A stretch of 64,000 bases of DNA, taken from assembly GCF_947179165.1 (NCBI RefSeq), contig NC_077245.1, positions 1,069,001 through 1,133,000 on the forward strand. Direction: 5' to 3'. Below the pieces are notes generated by a model. That model was given only the letters and a program-made list of their open reading frames with translations. It did no database searches and was not told where the DNA came from. The position numbers were made by a program, and so were the translations under genes. Positions 63,241-64,000 of this stretch are shown here, in pieces. Numbering within the stretch: the first letter of the stretch is position 1; each line of letters opens with the position of its first letter. This DNA comes from Solanum dulcamara. Its lineage: Eukaryota > Streptophyta > Magnoliopsida > Solanales > Solanaceae.

Positions 63241-64000
63241 CGTGTGTTGGGCCATTTGCTCTAAACTCATGAACCGTAATACCGAACAGAAAAGCATTCT
63301 TTGTTAAGATAATGGGCTATTAAAGCCCTTTAATTGGGTAATTCAAGCCCAAGAGTTTATTCAGCATTGAACCAGCCTGATTGATTAGTCTTTGGGATGA
63401 TTTTGACTAATAGCCACTTTAACGCTGCAGTTAAAAAATCAACCACTATTTCAAAATTATAAAATATTGTCATTTCTTAATACGAAAATAAAAATGACTA
63501 AATATATTATATGTTTCATTCGTCAATTGAGTGTAAAAATGGTCATTTAACCAAAATTACATTTGTGATATGTCATAGAATTGATCTTCCTACTAAATTA
63601 ATGTTATAACTTCACAATTCTATGTCATCTTTATTTTTCAGTGATATTTATTCATAAGATCACCCTTTCTTGTTTTGAGGACAATTTTGTTGTACTAAGT
63701 TTCTCTATGACTGGGATATGGAAAAAATAGAACTATAAAGGATAATTTATTGTACGTAGTCTAATTCTGCATGTTTGAAAAATATTTTTCCACAACTCAA
63801 ACTCATGTGAGGTCACATAACAAAAACTTTACCAATTACGTCAAGATTTCCCTTCTCTATTTTAATTTTTAAGGACAAGTAAAGATACAAACGTCTCTCC
63901 TTTCTGAATGAATGAAAGTGATGGAAAGTCTCCTATTTTCCTAAGTGACTTCCATGTTTGCACTCCATTAGCAATATGGAATTTTCTTATTTTTGGAACA

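Larger units (their letters stand above)
58380..64000. other. Gene-free region at the right end
   Basis: 5.6 kb with no recognisable gene on either strand. AT-rich. It contains TAATTAATTAATTAATTAATAA at 59700, direct repetition of CAATAAACTGACTTATGTTTTACAA at about 60954-61012, the GTATCT/AGATAC repeat region 61730-62040 and the ATGATACCAT repeat region 62380-63240. The open frames at 61237, 61729, 62593 and 62876 are chance frames in these repeats. Confidence 0.6.

Overview
The window is plant nuclear DNA, most likely from a Solanum species (tomato or potato group). It has GT-AG introns, AT-rich intergenic DNA, recurrent Solanaceae repeats (RTE/SINE tails ending in TTG, Stowaway-like and hAT-like MITEs, long TG...CA LTRs), and a CDSP32 gene of the kind first described in potato. 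The identification is by recognition, not by database search.

Layout. 1-5287 (minus): 5' fourteen exons of a TetA/hippocampus-abundant-transcript-like major facilitator transporter, running off the left edge. 6290-7140: internally deleted RTE-type LINE. 9660-11215: large palindrome of two F-box-associated gene copies, one open and one broken. 13208-14867 (plus): CDSP32, a chloroplast double-thioredoxin protein. 17134-17889 (plus): intronless gene of the syringolide-induced 14-1-1 / At1g76070 type. 20792-26047 (plus): three small two-cysteine RALF-like peptide genes and one RALF pseudogene, interrupted by a 2.6-kb inverted-repeat element. 26190-32540: decayed hAT transposon (minus) carrying a nested 3017-bp solo LTR with an exact 5-bp target duplication.

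32818-34461 (minus): intronless mitochondrial-type PPR gene. 36855-37328 (plus): LYR-motif protein. 39965-43602 (plus): seven-exon prolyl 4-hydroxylase whose second exon is partly duplicated. 45153-48049 (minus): chloroplast-type RluA-family pseudouridine synthase. 49181-54856 (minus): eight-exon calcium-dependent protein kinase of the CPK29 type. 55880-58266 (minus): four-exon nucleoredoxin 2-like protein. 58400-64000: no gene seen; AT-rich DNA with degenerate repeats.

How the genes relate. These are independent plant transcription units, not an operon. The order CDSP32, At1g76070-like, LYR, pseudouridine synthase, CPK29-like matches by memory a run of Arabidopsis chromosome 1 neighbours (At1g76080 to At1g76040). 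The PPR and prolyl hydroxylase resemble At1g20300 and At1g20270 from the duplicated sister segment. The conserved block is split by the RALF/transposon region at 20-32 kb, which is the dynamic part of the window. For all spliced genes listed, the proposed splice sites are GT/AG and the exon phases close; the gene ends outside the coding parts (UTRs) are only inferred.
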